This document shows positions 25,201 through 37,300 of a DNA stretch of 64,000 nt, in pieces; position 1 is the stretch's first letter, and the number at the start of each line of letters is the position of its first letter. The notes under the pieces were generated by a model. It was not told the DNA's origin and searched no databases. It saw nothing but the letters and a program-made list of their open reading frames with translations. Made by a program: the position numbers and the translations under genes. Source of the DNA: Cinclus cinclus (lineage: Eukaryota > Chordata > Aves > Passeriformes > Cinclidae); contig NC_085056.1 of assembly GCF_963662255.1 (NCBI RefSeq), forward strand, positions 5,143,716 to 5,207,715, read 5' to 3'.

Positions 25201-26198
25201 TTACAGCAACCATGTGTTCTATTTTGTATGGGACTTGTCCAGTTTCATATGTGATACTGTCCCAGTGTCCTGGGAGCATGAAGCAACATTAATCAAAAAG
25301 TGTAAGGGCTTTATTTGTATTCAGGGCATATTGCTCTGCTGAGTAAAACTTGTTTTGGCTTAACTGTGAACAAACTTTTCAGTGGATGAGTACTAATCTT
25401 ATTGAACAGTGGTAGGAATAAAAAGAAAAACATCATCAGAGCTGGTGTTTTGCTCAAAGTGAATATTAATATTCCCTCTTCTGTGTTTCATGATAAACTC
25501 AGCGCATTACTGGAAAAAATTCTCTCCCATAAGAAAGAGCCAAATGCCACTCCCAAGATAGATTCTGACAATAGGGACAGCAATATTTATTCCTGAAAAC
25601 CAGTCCCATGTGTCTTCTGCAGGAGTCAGGGAGCCCCCAGATGAGTCACTGAAAAGCATCCCACTCCTTTGTTTCTGACACGGAATCACTTTTAATCCCA
25701 CCAGCTTGCTGACATGGGGGCAGATTTCAGTGGAAGGAGTAGTTACAGACTTTCTCTCTCAACTCACATCCTTCACAGGAGTTTGCAGCTGCTGGGGTCT
25801 GATGTGCAAGTGTCACAATATGGGCTGTGATGCTTTTAGAGTTTGCTACAGAACAAATATATAATTTCTCACTGATTTTCTTGCGCTGTGGGGAGGGAAG
25901 GAAGCAGCTTCTGGGTTGTTTTCTGTTCATTCTTCAAAGGAAGCCAATTGAATTGTGGTTTTGGTTTTTATCTAGTGCAGTCAATAGAATATTCTTGTAT
26001 GGAAGATTGGTAAATGGATTGTATGGAATCCCATTTTTACTTCTTTTTGAGATCTGAATTACATTTGGACATGAATTTTAGTGTAGGAGGTTTTTGTATG
26101 CTACTTAATTTTCTGATTGAGCCTGAGGATCCGGGTTCTATAGTGGATCAAGAGTCTTTTCTGTTCCTGCCTAAACCAGGAGCAAATGGATACTATAG
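22241..26198. other. non-coding DNA with T and C homopolymers
   Basis: No exon, RNA gene or clear transposon is recognisable. Frames of 60-90 codons occur on both strands without family features. The one striking element is the T12/C19 block at 24567-24611, listed separately. Confidence 0.5.
24567..24611. repeat. T12 tract followed by C19 tract
   Basis: A run of 12 T (24567-24578), a short AAACTTCT spacer, then 19 C (24587-24605), one A and five more C. The minus strand is therefore a long G tract able to form a G-quadruplex, and the plus strand could form an i-motif. Long mononucleotide C runs are error-prone in sequencing, so the length is uncertain. Confidence 0.9.
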
Positions 26199-26262
26199 AT
26201 CTGATCTAAATCCCAGTGAGGGCAATGGAAAGGCTGCCATTGACTTTGGGATTTGGGTCAGG
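26199..26262. repeat. palindromic interspersed repeat, best copy in the window
   Basis: The left arm ATCTAAATCCCAGTGAGGG continues to CAATGG. After a spacer of about eight bases, the right arm CCATTGACTTTGGGATTTGG forms an imperfect hairpin with it, and the whole ends in GTCAGG. This fits an old hairpin repeat family of sauropsid genomes with arms like 'GATCCAAAGCCCATTGA'. Size and structure suggest a MITE-like or SINE-derived origin. I cannot name the family with certainty. Confidence 0.5.
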
Positions 26263-28129
26263 TGCCTGTTACAGTCTGTGCTTTTATATATGTAAGCAAA
26301 ATTCTGGAGGAAAACTATCTGTTTCAGACTTCATTACAAGCTCCAAATTTGTGCTGTTCTTTTTAGATCTTGCTTTTGGAAACTGTTATTATAGTGTAAG
26401 AAGTGTATAGACAATGTTTCATTCATTCCAACAACAAGAAAAGCACTACCTAGCACCTAGGAAAGAAAGACAAGGCAGCCTGTTACGTGCAGCCACGAGT
26501 CCACTGCATTTTCTTCACCAGGACTGCTGAATTTCAGAGATCTGCTTTCCCAGTGCTTGGGAATCAAAAATCTCCTATGGTTTTCTAACATTTTAAAAGT
26601 TTCAAAGTCTTTAATGAGTTGAAAAGAGCTTTTGAGTAGGAAAGTCATACAGTGATGGAACTGGAGCATTACTTATATGATCTGTTTCCCTGTTCATGAC
26701 TCTATTCCTTCAGTTACCATTCTTTCTCATCATTTTATGATCATCCAGCAACCTTTTTCAATGCCAATTGGATTTTTCAGGTAAAGCCACTAATTTCGAT
26801 TGTACAATAGAAATCAGCTTTCAATGGTATTTCAATTAACCTTGCTATTAAAGAAATTGCTTTTTGCCAATACTCAATGGCTGGTTGACATTCAGAGAAC
26901 ACACAAGTCCTTTAATACAATCTGTATTGAAAGAAAAACCTGCATTTGTTGTCTTTGAACTAGCTTCTTGTAGTTTGGGGAGTTTTCAATATAGCTGACA
27001 CACAGCAGACTGAAAACAAATGCACAAAGGATTTTGAATTAAAAACTTCCAAGCATTCTATGCTATCTTATATATTCTGTTTTGTTTGGACATAAATCCT
27101 GTATTGGATGTCTTTTTTTGTAGATGATGTCAGTTATTTACTGAACCCACTGCTGTAAATAACACATGTTTCTTGAGGTGCAGACAAGCTGCCAGCAGTG
27201 CAGATCCACAAAAAGCTCTGTAATGGGGATCAAATGAACAAAACATTTTGGGACAGAGCCTGAGACTTTTCCCAGCAGGATAAAGACTTTGAAGGATTCT
27301 GGTGCTGGATTTCCCATTGGAGGGATGGCATTTGTAAGCATGCTGTAAATTTTAATTGGGCCTTACAGTGAGGGAAGAGACTGAGCACAGGGTTGCAGAC
27401 TTGATTGCTTCACTCAGCCCATCCATCCTTGCATTTAGCATAGCATGAATCCATGGGAATTTTTAAAGTTGTGTTTTCTTCAGCAAAGTAGGAAATAATT
27501 GGGCTATACTGCCCAACGTACCCATATTGTGATGTTTCAGTGGCTTTTCCTGTAGCCATATTTGGTTTTGGAGGAAAAAGTGGAAGTGCCCAGGGTCTGA
27601 TGTTGGACATTCACACACGAGGCTGTGTTTGCAAGCAGCTTGCAAGGAGGTTCAGTCTATGAATGACCCAACAAAGACTGCATGTGTGGGAAGGGAGAAA
27701 TGCATATGGAAATCATGCACGTTTTACCTCTGAACTGCTTCATGCAGGACTCTGGGAATCTGGCTCCTGACATGGTTCCAGGGATTTCTGGTTGGCATCT
27801 GGCTGAGTGGAGTTTATCAGTTGTGCTCAAAGCAGTCCAGCTTGCTTTTGAAATGTCATTGTTTGCTTTCAAAGAGTCAAACCCTCAGCCTCCAATTTGC
27901 TTCTATATTCCTGAAGACCCCAAATGTTAAAAACATCTCAGTTTAAAAAGTGCTCTTTTCTACTTTTTACACCTTTATTTGAAATCTGAGCCAGTTGACC
28001 CTGCCGGGGCTTGAAAACTTGAATTAACTGAGAAGTAAAGACCAGTCTGAAATTGCAGCAGATGATAGAGCTCTAAATAAGAATACAATAAAATAATAAA
28101 AAAGAGACAGCCAAGTTGTCAGCAGTGTA
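26263..28129. other. non-coding DNA, possibly partly conserved
   Basis: No gene is recognised. The part 26780-27120 is repeat-free, with cores such as TTTCAATTAACC and AATACAATCTGTATTG (an imperfect dyad near 26918-26933). It might be constrained, but the signal is weaker than at the listed candidates. Confidence 0.4.
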
Positions 28130-28300
28130 ACAGTATTTTAGATAATCCCCTCTGGGCCATTTTCTTAACAGCAACCATTTGTGTTTATCCGAAGATTAGT
28201 GCAGAGACTTTTGATATTACAGTACATGTTCCCAATTTACTTTTAAAAAATATTTATATGCTTTTATATATATTGCTTAGTATTCCATATGAGGCAAATA
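28130..28300. promoter_or_regulatory. weak candidate conserved non-coding element
   Basis: Repeat-free AT-rich DNA with AGATAATCCCC (a Bicoid/OTX-type TAATCC core) and GTGTTTATCC, close to a Forkhead-like core. It leads towards the stronger enhancer-like block that begins near 29000. Conservation is inferred only from texture. Confidence 0.3.
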
Positions 28301-28518
28301 ATACTACATTGCTTTAGGTTTTATTGGCAAGGCATTTAATGTTTGGGATGGGGTCTGAAGTAAAAAGAAAGCAAAATTATTTGGTCCTGTAGGCTGTTTG
28401 AATGAGGATTAGAGGCAAATGTCTAGGTCCCAGGAAACTGGCCAAGCCTGGATACTCACAATGTCAGCTTGCACGTACAGTGCATAGTTTAATATTTTTA
28501 TCATGAGACTTTTTCCCT

Positions 28519-28541
28519 AAAAAAAAAAAGAAAAAAAAAAA
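28519..28541. repeat. poly-A tract with one interruption
   Basis: Eleven A, one G and eleven A. No gene-like or retrocopy-like sequence precedes it and no AATAAA lies at tail distance, so I read it as a simple tract. Confidence 0.9.
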
Positions 28542-28999
28542 GGAGCTGTTTACCATTTCAGCTCTGCTCATAAGACAAGAAAACAGCTGATTCAGCTAAA
28601 AAGAAAAAATATTCCTTTGGCTTAATGTGACAGTAGAGTTTTGCCCAAGTAGGAGGACAGATATACTGTGCTAGAAAGAGGGAGATGTGGAATTATGAGA
28701 ATATGGCTTTCACAGTACTACCCAATCCTGTTCCAAAAAGGAGGGAAGGGTTTGCCAGCACTGGCAAACAGGGGCTTGGGTTTCTGCTGGCTTTTAAGAC
28801 CATTCTCTTATTTTCAAAATGTGTGAATAATAATGTTAGCAATGAGCTGTCAAAAAAGATTGTTATTTTTGCATCAGGAAAGGTGCATTAAAATAGTGGA
28901 AATCCTGGAATAAGAGTGGCTTTATCTGAACTCCTCTATTGGATCAAATCCTTGATCAATTGGAAACAGGTGTAAGTTAAAATGAAGCAGGAGTGTTCA

Positions 29000-29860
29000 C
29001 ACTGAGATTGGCCCTGGTTTAATTAAATTGATTTTCAGATCAATTTAAATCGAGCTGATGCAATTTGCCCTGTTATTTAAATTAGGCCTGCAGGAGTAGT
29101 CTTGGAATGAGGGACTGCACACAGTATGTGTAAGAGTATCTGAATCGGGACCATTATTATTATTTACGGGAATCTACTTTTCAGTGAATTATTTTTTTCA
29201 AATTAGGGGGTAGCAGCCATAATAGTCCACTGGTGTTGGCTCCATTGATAATTATACCATTTTTCTCCTTTTCGTAATTGTCCTAGTCTGAACTGTGCTA
29301 TTTTAGCAGAAAATGTTAATTATTTTATCAACAATTGGCAGACCCTGCTTCAATTTGCTGTTTTCCCTTTAACCAAAACAAAGATTACAGGCCCTGTTCC
29401 ATAGCTCAGCTGCTGAATCTTTGCTAAGAAACTTGGGAACCCCTTTCTCATGAAACACTGTGTAAAGCTTTAAACACTCTTTGAAGCTGAGTTGTATTAA
29501 ATGTTAGACAAAAAAAGCCCTCTGAAGAATTGGTGCTTAATTACAACTTAATTAGCATAATTATGCATGCTAATAGCATCTCAAATGAATAGCAGTTGTC
29601 AGGAGGTTGGGACCATCTGTAAGAGTGTCGGATTAATACATCATTTTTTATTTCTAACAACGCTGTAACTCTTTCCCTGAAAGTGATTTTCATTAATCAA
29701 GTTCATTTTTATTATATAGAAAATTTGGCATTTTTCATTATGGGCCATTATCCGTTTCCCCATGCAGTCCTAATACAATACTAATGAGACCCCATGTGGC
29801 TACTCCACACTGACAATGATAGTACAGGTGTATTATTATAATTGTTACAAACAGCACATT
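29000..29860. promoter_or_regulatory. candidate enhancer cluster / conserved non-coding block
   Basis: The most enhancer-like stretch in the window: almost 900 bp without simple repeats. It contains a ten-base perfect inverted repeat (29023-29048, arms TTAAATTGAT/ATCAATTTAA), a SOX-type CAACAATTGG near 29330, AACAAAG near 29379, and a nested palindrome with homeodomain/POU-like cores at 29551-29574. Several further TAAT cores follow (CGGATTAATAC near 29629, CATTAATCAAG near 29691), and a CpG is kept in CAACGCTG. This is the expected look of deeply conserved developmental regulatory DNA. Open frames are short. No alignment was available. Confidence 0.5.
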
Positions 29861-32800
29861 GTACCTCAGGACTAGTAGAGTTCTAATCTCAAGATATCAG
29901 GGTTTCCACTTGGTACCTTCCCTTGGGCCCAGTACAATTTCCAGAGCTTTATGAAAAACATACATGTTTGTGGTTATGAGGAAGCAGATTTAAAGAGATA
30001 GAAGCGTGTTTGTTTTAGAGCTGGAGAACTTGGAAGTTCAGTAAGCTGCTTTGGAGATTTTTTTTCTTTTCCTGACTCTGCTAAGCTTTGAGCTTCAAAG
30101 AAATTGCTTCCTCTAAAGAGCTGCTGAGGGGCACGGGGGTGATGAAGTGGATGCTCTGAAAGCATCAGTGTTTACTTGAGAATTTGTGTGAGTGTGATCA
30201 AATTCCAGAAGTATTCTTCACTATAAAATTTAGTAGAAAAAGGGCAGTGGAAAGCATGTCCTGGATATATAAATGTCTGCACAAGGAATGTACGTAGTAG
30301 ACAGGTAGCCAGGTTCTAGTGGTACACAGCACGTACATGTGCACAGAAAGTGGATTTTGAAAGTTCAGAGCATCTTTTGTGTTCAGTCAGAGGCCAGGGT
30401 GTGCTGTCAGCCATGCTGCTGGAAATCCAAAGCACGATGATTTAAGTCTCTGGACTTAGTTCAGATTTACAGTGCAGCAGCTTAGTGCATAGCTGACCTT
30501 AGTGCTTGTGTTTTAGCTTTAACTAATTGGTTAATGTTTGCTTTGTGGAGTCAAAAAGCTCTGTGTAAGCTCTAAGGATTATTTTTATTTAGTGGCATGT
30601 TGGTATATTCATGCCTAATGTTTGTATTTGACTTTTTTTTCTCTGAATGCACGATGGTGTTTTTTCAGATGAGATATTCCCAAGGGATTTTTCTTTTTCC
30701 TCTTACTTTCCCTAAATAGCTTTCTGAAATCTAAAGGCCTTCCAGTAAATTCTGATTTCCTTTGGTGGCCTGACTATAGAATGAATGGAGCAGTTTTGGA
30801 AATGCATTTTTAAGGAGAGGGAGTGAAAGGGAATGGAGAGGAGGACAATCAACAAAGCTGCTGTGCCTGTATTTATCAGGCTGCCAGTGGGAGCTGCACA
30901 GCTCAGACTGCACTTCTAATCAACCCTAAACAAAAGAACATTGAAAATAGCTCAACTGACACAGTCCTCATCATAACTCAGGACTTGGTGGCAGGCACCA
31001 GTAAATCCTGCTCTCTTGCTGTTGTTTATGAATATATTTGTGCATATAAACCCCTCTTCAGCATCTACTGGGGTTTAGGAATTTCCATGGAGGTACCCCA
31101 TCAACTTTCCCCCCACTGTTCCATCAATCCAGAGCAGAGACAAATGCCCTGTGACACAGGAACAGGTGGAGGTTGAGAAAATAGGGCCTGGCCAGGACTG
31201 GATGAAGATTGCATGTAAATGAGCAGTAATAATATGTAAAACAAAAGCTCAGCAGAGGCTATTTGTCCTGGTGTACAGCTACTCAAAGCATGACACAGAC
31301 CCTGAGTAAAATAACTGCAGCACCCCCAGATCAGTCCAATGTGCTTTAATGTAATTTTGTGCTGAAAATTTGACATAAACAAGCAAGATGGCGTTTAAGC
31401 TGGGACTAGAAATTGCTAGGACAGTACCACAGTTTGTGTCTTCCATTGGTCTTCTCCATAATGTTCATATCAGAGTTCCAGGAAAGGCAGTCTGGGGTTT
31501 GAGCCATCTGATGGTCCTGCTGTTTTGAGGGTACCACTGCAGCCTCTCTCTGTGAACTCCCATTACCTGAAGTATCTGGTTATTAAGTTAACCTGGTAAC
31601 TGCAAGTTTGTTGCTGTAAAAAATGGAGAGAGATTAATCTGTATGTGAACCAAGCACCCAGAACTGTGACAGCTGATGGTGTCCACGGTGGTATCAGCTT
31701 TAAACAAGTGAAAGTCTGAGCCTTCCCCCCACCACCACAGAGAGCATGGGCTCCTGACAGCTCACAGCATCCTGGGATGTGTGCTGGGACTGGACATCTT
31801 TTGTTCAGGGATTTTAGAGAAGGCTTAATTGTATTGCCTTGGATAATGTTTTCTGATGTCATTAGACATCTACTGGAAAGCTAAGAATAGAACTTCAAAG
31901 TAATGTCACCTGTAACATTTGCATTCAGATTTTTCTAAAGAGAAACACTAACAGTTGTTGGAGCCCTGGGATTCCTGAAATTACATTTAACTCTGAATTC
32001 CCCCAGTATGGCAAAAAGTGTAGCTCCTTAAAAAATGAACAAACCTTTCCCAGAATACTGAAATTAAGAAGAGATTAATAAAAATTGATAAACATGTTTC
32101 CGTCTGTTGCCTAGATTTTCCTAAGTGTTGGATTTAATCATTGTTTTCTGTGGGAGGGGAGGTTGCATGTGAAATGATTAAGTCTAATTGTTTCAGTCTG
32201 GCTGCTGTGTGCTCAAAGCCTTCAGTGCCTGTTCTGTTCTCTGCAGATTTTAAATCCTGTGCATCTTTGGATCCTTTAGAAAGTCACTGTTGTGTGGTCA
32301 ACACTTGACCACGCAACTGAGCCAGAAAAAGTTATGGCAGCTCCAGATAAATATAGTTAATCAAAATGAAAAATGCATCCATGCCTTTTTGGGTGGAGTT
32401 GTGTTGCTACAAAAATCTGGGATATATTGTATATGGGAAACACTGAGTTATGGGTACTTTACATTAGAGAGGGCTGCAGGAGTGCTGGAGAGGTGGTGGA
32501 GCCTGACTGTGGAGCTAGGTGGGCAATGAATGAAGTGCTCTTGAACATCTTTGACAGCGCCTGTCTTTGATCTGAGGCATCAGCTGAGGGTGGTCTCAGG
32601 GCAGCCCTGGCACCTCAAGCTGTTTGGTTCACTGCAGGGCAGGGAGAGATGTTGCCTGTTCTGGCCAGAGGGATCTCAGTGAGGGAAAGGAGAGCGCCAG
32701 GGAATTTGGCTGTACTTTAGGGACATATGACTTGTCTTATTTATCAGTTGGAGAGATTTTTTTTCCTCTTTTATTTTATTTTTATTTTATTTTTTTAGTG

Positions 32801-34079
32801 TCTCAATCCTCCGAAAGATCCTGACCCCCAGCTCTAAAAGATAATGCTGAACAGTTTGTCTCTTCCCTTTTTCTGTGGCTCCTCCTAACCTTTTGTTCTA
32901 CCACAAAATGCAGAGGCATAAATTTTCACTGATAGCACAGAATTTCATGACGAGGGAAGAGCAAACCAGAGAGTGGGAACCCCAATGATGCTGAAATCTT
33001 AGATGGCAAAACACTGCTCAGGCCAGGCAAGGGAGCAGCTTTCTCTGTAGTCATCTGTGCATTTGGCTGGAATTGTCTTCTCTGCGTGAGACCCAGGGTG
33101 TGCAATGACTGCAGCAGGGAATGGGTGCAGGGATCCAAGCCCTGGCACGTGGGAGCTGGTTATTAGTGTGCATGAGGAGAATCACAGGGTGGAGGTTATT
33201 AGTGGAAGCAAAATATGTGCTGCAGATGGCTGTCTGTTGACATTGCTATGGACAGATTATGCTTTCCAGAGATAAAAGAGCAATCATAAACTGAATGTCC
33301 AGCCAGGAGAGTATATAGACTTGAGTAATAGATTTGGACTATGGGGTTAGACTCCAAGTTCATATTAAGTACATATTTTCAAGAAATTTGTGGATTCTCA
33401 GATTTAGTATTTAGTTCATCATTAAAAGAACCCCAGGCCACAAAGCTTGGGCCTGAATCCAAACTTTTGCCAGATTTAGCTGATTTGTAAACTAGTGTTT
33501 GCCTTTTGAGCTGGAGTTTTGTTGATGATGATTCTTAAACAAAACCCCAAAGCCTCCTGTGCTGTACAGGCTCTGAGGGCACTTCTGTGCCACCTTGTAG
33601 TGAATTGCTGATACATAAAAAGTGTCTGACCACCAGGCTCAGGGCTTGAAGATCAGACTGGGCAGTGCATGTGCCAGCGTGCTCTGCCCTGCTGCAAATG
33701 TGCTTTGCTAATCTGGGCCCAAGAAGAAAACTTCCCAGACGAAGGGATTGGTGCCACCCTTCCTCTGGTTTGCTCTGTTCTTTTTCAGCATCTGTGCTGA
33801 GCTTTATTCTTGCTGTACTTTTGACCAAAAGAGGCCCTAAATTGTGGCTGTTTGGCTAAAATCTGCTGTGTAGCGTCCTGTGGAATACTTGTCTGGCAAC
33901 AGTGGTGGGATTTTGCCAGCAGATCCCTAATACTCCCTTGGAGGTTGGTAATATGTTGGTGAAGTGTTGGGGTGAGGCTGAAAGGGCTCTCCACAGCTGA
34001 GGAAAAGCACACTTGTTGGGCTTTGATAAAGGACCTGTTGGTTGTGTGGTTAACAGCATTCTTATTAATGCATGAAACT
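29861..34079. other. non-coding DNA, nothing recognised
   Basis: No recognisable exon, RNA gene or well-preserved mobile element. Open frames reach 117 codons without family features. A T-rich patch lies at about 32758-32794 with repeated TTTTATTT units. A segment near 33447-33485 (GGGCCTGAATCCAAAC) faintly resembles the palindromic repeat family but is too worn to call. Confidence 0.5.
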
Positions 34080-34340
34080 TCCATTGTTTTTTAATTTACT
34101 TGGAAGTGTTGTTTAGACTCATAATTGCCCTATAATGATATAGTGATAGTAAGTTAGATTTCAATCAACATACTCAGGAATTGCCAGTATTTTAGCAATA
34201 AATTGCTAGCTAATAAACTTGTAGCTTCCTTTGTAAATGCCAGTTAAAGGCCTAAACATTCCTCAGAGTTAATTGCACATTTAGTGCTCATGTAATTTTG
34301 AATTAATTATATGCCAAATGGATTTATGTTGTATGTACTT
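34080..34340. promoter_or_regulatory. candidate conserved non-coding element
   Basis: Repeat-free AT-rich stretch with many homeodomain-type cores, including TCATAATTGCC, GAGTTAATTGC and GAATTAATTAT (34300-34310). Composition is even and simple repeats are absent, unlike both flanks. The call is inference from texture. Confidence 0.35.
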
Positions 34341-37300
34341 AATAAACCTTGCTAAGTGGCCTTTTAACAATCAGTTGGTATTTAGGGTTTTGTTTGTGTA
34401 AAAAGAATGACTTATTACACCAGGTCATGATGTTTTTTACCAGATCCTGATGTGTTGACTGTGGTGCCCAGTGGTTTGTTTGGGATTCATGACCAGAAGC
34501 TGCAGCATTAAATGAGCACAGGTGTGAATCCAGTGCAGGCTTGTGAAGGTTTATTGTGTCCCAGCTTGATCCCATAGTCAGGAGGTGGATTCTACATAAG
34601 CCTTCATGATCCAGAGAGCACTGGAGTGAGCAGAAGGGCTGGTGCTGGTTTTGCCTTAGGTTTGGGCTGTGTTGCAAATGTACTATAGCTCTGGAAGCAA
34701 TTGTGACACTGCAGCAACAGTAAGAACCAGAGGCAAAAAAGCACAGCACACAATACCCTGCTGAAGTGGAAGAGAAAATCTGTGCCTGACTGGTATTCTA
34801 CATCCTTTTGTGAAGTATTATTTAAATTACATTTCCTTCCCAGTTGAGTACTTAACATGTGAAATTTTAAAAAGCTTTAAATTTATTGACAATGGTAATG
34901 TAGACCCACATTCCAAATGGCAGAAACATTGTTGTGTAGGTAAATAAACATGTAAACTAAATTTCCATGCAAAAATTCTGCCAGGGTTGATCTTTTTTAG
35001 GTGGTTTTGCTTTTAAAATGTTAGGCATTAAGAGGTTCTCTCAAATCCTTGTGTACATGTTGTCCCTAAGTTTTAGGGGCTTTATTTTGGTTTTGACATG
35101 CCAGGAGCAGTGTAATGTGTTTGATCTTGGCTTTACATACATGTATTCAGGTTTTTTATCTGAGTAACAGCAAGTGACTCTTAAAAGATTTTGCAACCTC
35201 TAACACACAAATGATAACCTGTAGGCTGCAGGCTCTTAAAAATTTAATTATTGACCTTTATTCCTTTTCTCTCTCTTCTGCAGCTAACACATCACTTAGT
35301 GCATTTAAATATGGAGTGAGCACTCAGAAAAAACTTTTCAGGGCGATATCATTGTCAGGTTGTAGCAGTGCTCGAGTGTTCCTGTGACAGGAATTCCCTG
35401 TCAGAATAGCACATGGAATAGCAGGCTTTTGCCCTCTTTACGTAGAGATAAAGGCTGAGCAACTTGGGAATACAGAGGCAGGTCAGGGTGAAGAGAAAAG
35501 GCCAGCAGTAAAATGAAAAAGCAGGTCCTTAGGGCCTGAAGTGGAGTTCTGCATAAAACAAAATTGTAGAAGTTCTTCCACTGCTGTGAAAATGTCTGAT
35601 TTCCCTTGTTGTCAAGAGGTCGGGAAGGCAGGTTTACAAGCACCAGATAACTGATGCAGCACTATTACTAAAGGTGTTCTTTTCTTTTTTTGTCCTGGTG
35701 AATGCCATTCAGTTAAATGGTTACACAGGCAGACTTGAGGTGTCTGAACAGCCAAGGCATCTGCAAAAGTGTCATCTCATACTTTGCTGGATCCTGGAAT
35801 AAGTTAAACATTAATTTACCAGCACAGTAGGAGAAGAGCTGCTGTGTTGTGAAGTGTTTGCCCTGTGGGATGTTGGTGGCTGTGTGACCCAGAAGCAGTG
35901 CTGCACAGGGCAGGTGTCAGTGCAGGATGACAGCAGCAGTTCAGCATCCTGAGTAAAGCAAAGGTACCTGCAGACTGCCAAGATCAATGATCATTTGTAA
36001 GTTACAGTTGCAGAGCAAAGCCAGGATATCAGGTGTGGAGTTCTGAGTTGAAAAACTCCCTGTTTGCACATGAAACTTCAGCGATAGGAATGGAAGAGGG
36101 GACCACATCTTAATCATCTCACAGTATAAGTTTTTTATGAAATGGGGAAACTGGGCTCAGTCTCTTGTCAGATATAGCCTCTATAACACTCCAAGGTCAA
36201 GCTCACAATCACAATTGATTTTGCTTGCTCTGTACAACATGGAGAAGCAGATGTATCCCATATATTAATGAGCAGTTCTGCCCATCAGGGAAACAATATT
36301 GCCAATCTCAAATGCTCAAAGAACAGAAGATTGAGTGATTGTGGTTTTAAGTGTAGAGTTCTCTTTCATTCCCACATTTCCAAGCACCATCCCTAATTTT
36401 TTTTTCCCACCTCTGAGTCTGTGTACCCAAGTGAGCTGGAAGTGAAGATTTTTAGGTGTTTTCCAAGAGGCTTCTTTTATAGTCTACCAAAGCAAATCTT
36501 ATCAGTTGAAAAACACTATGCCCTAATCTCCAGGGCCTTGTCCTGCCCTGCTTACAGGGAAGGGCAGGAAGACTTACCTCTCTGCTAATCTCTGTAAAAT
36601 GCCCTGTGGAAGGACACCCATCCAACTCTCCTTAAAATTGTTGTTTTCCTCTGGATGTGTGCTCAGATGAGATCATTAACCAGAGTCTTCCTCATCAGGA
36701 CTCCTTTTCTTGCTGCAGCTGCCAGAGCAGCAGAGTGCTGCTCCCATAGCTGCTGGGCTGGTGCCTGTACCTTGTGCAATGTGGGTTTTAAGCCCACAAG
36801 CTTGTTCCTCCAGCTCTTAGTGCTGCTCTTGCCAGTCATGGTGGTTTACTCTGGTTGTATGATAAGGGTCTTACAACACTTGAGTCATTTGGGTTAGGGC
36901 CAAAGACCTTTATTAAATTTTGTTCCAAAACTGTGTTTTTTCCAAAGAGAAAAATTTATTATGTACTTTCATATGGGGGGTGGAGAGGTAGTGCATTGAA
37001 AGACTCTGCCTAGGGATTTTTTTTTTAATTAAATAGTTCTTGTATAGAAACCTAGGTTGTTATTTTACATTTTCAAGGCAAAACTGACTTCCTGAGGTAG
37101 CTTTGGTTAGCATAAAAACCAAACTGAACAATAGCCTTACTCCTAAACTCCTGCACTAGAAGGGAAAGTTTTATAAAAGAGCTAACTATTTTCTGTTGTC
37201 CCCCAAGTAAATTATTTTCTCTTTGTTTGTTTCATTCTGAAAGTGAATCTGCCAAGAACTAATGCAGTGTCAAAGGTTAAAGCATAAACTAGTTCAGAGG

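Noticed and set aside
36135..36175. MIR-like scrap (GAAATGGGGAAACTGGGCTC)
   Set aside because: Only one short landmark is present, which can occur by chance; not enough for an element call.
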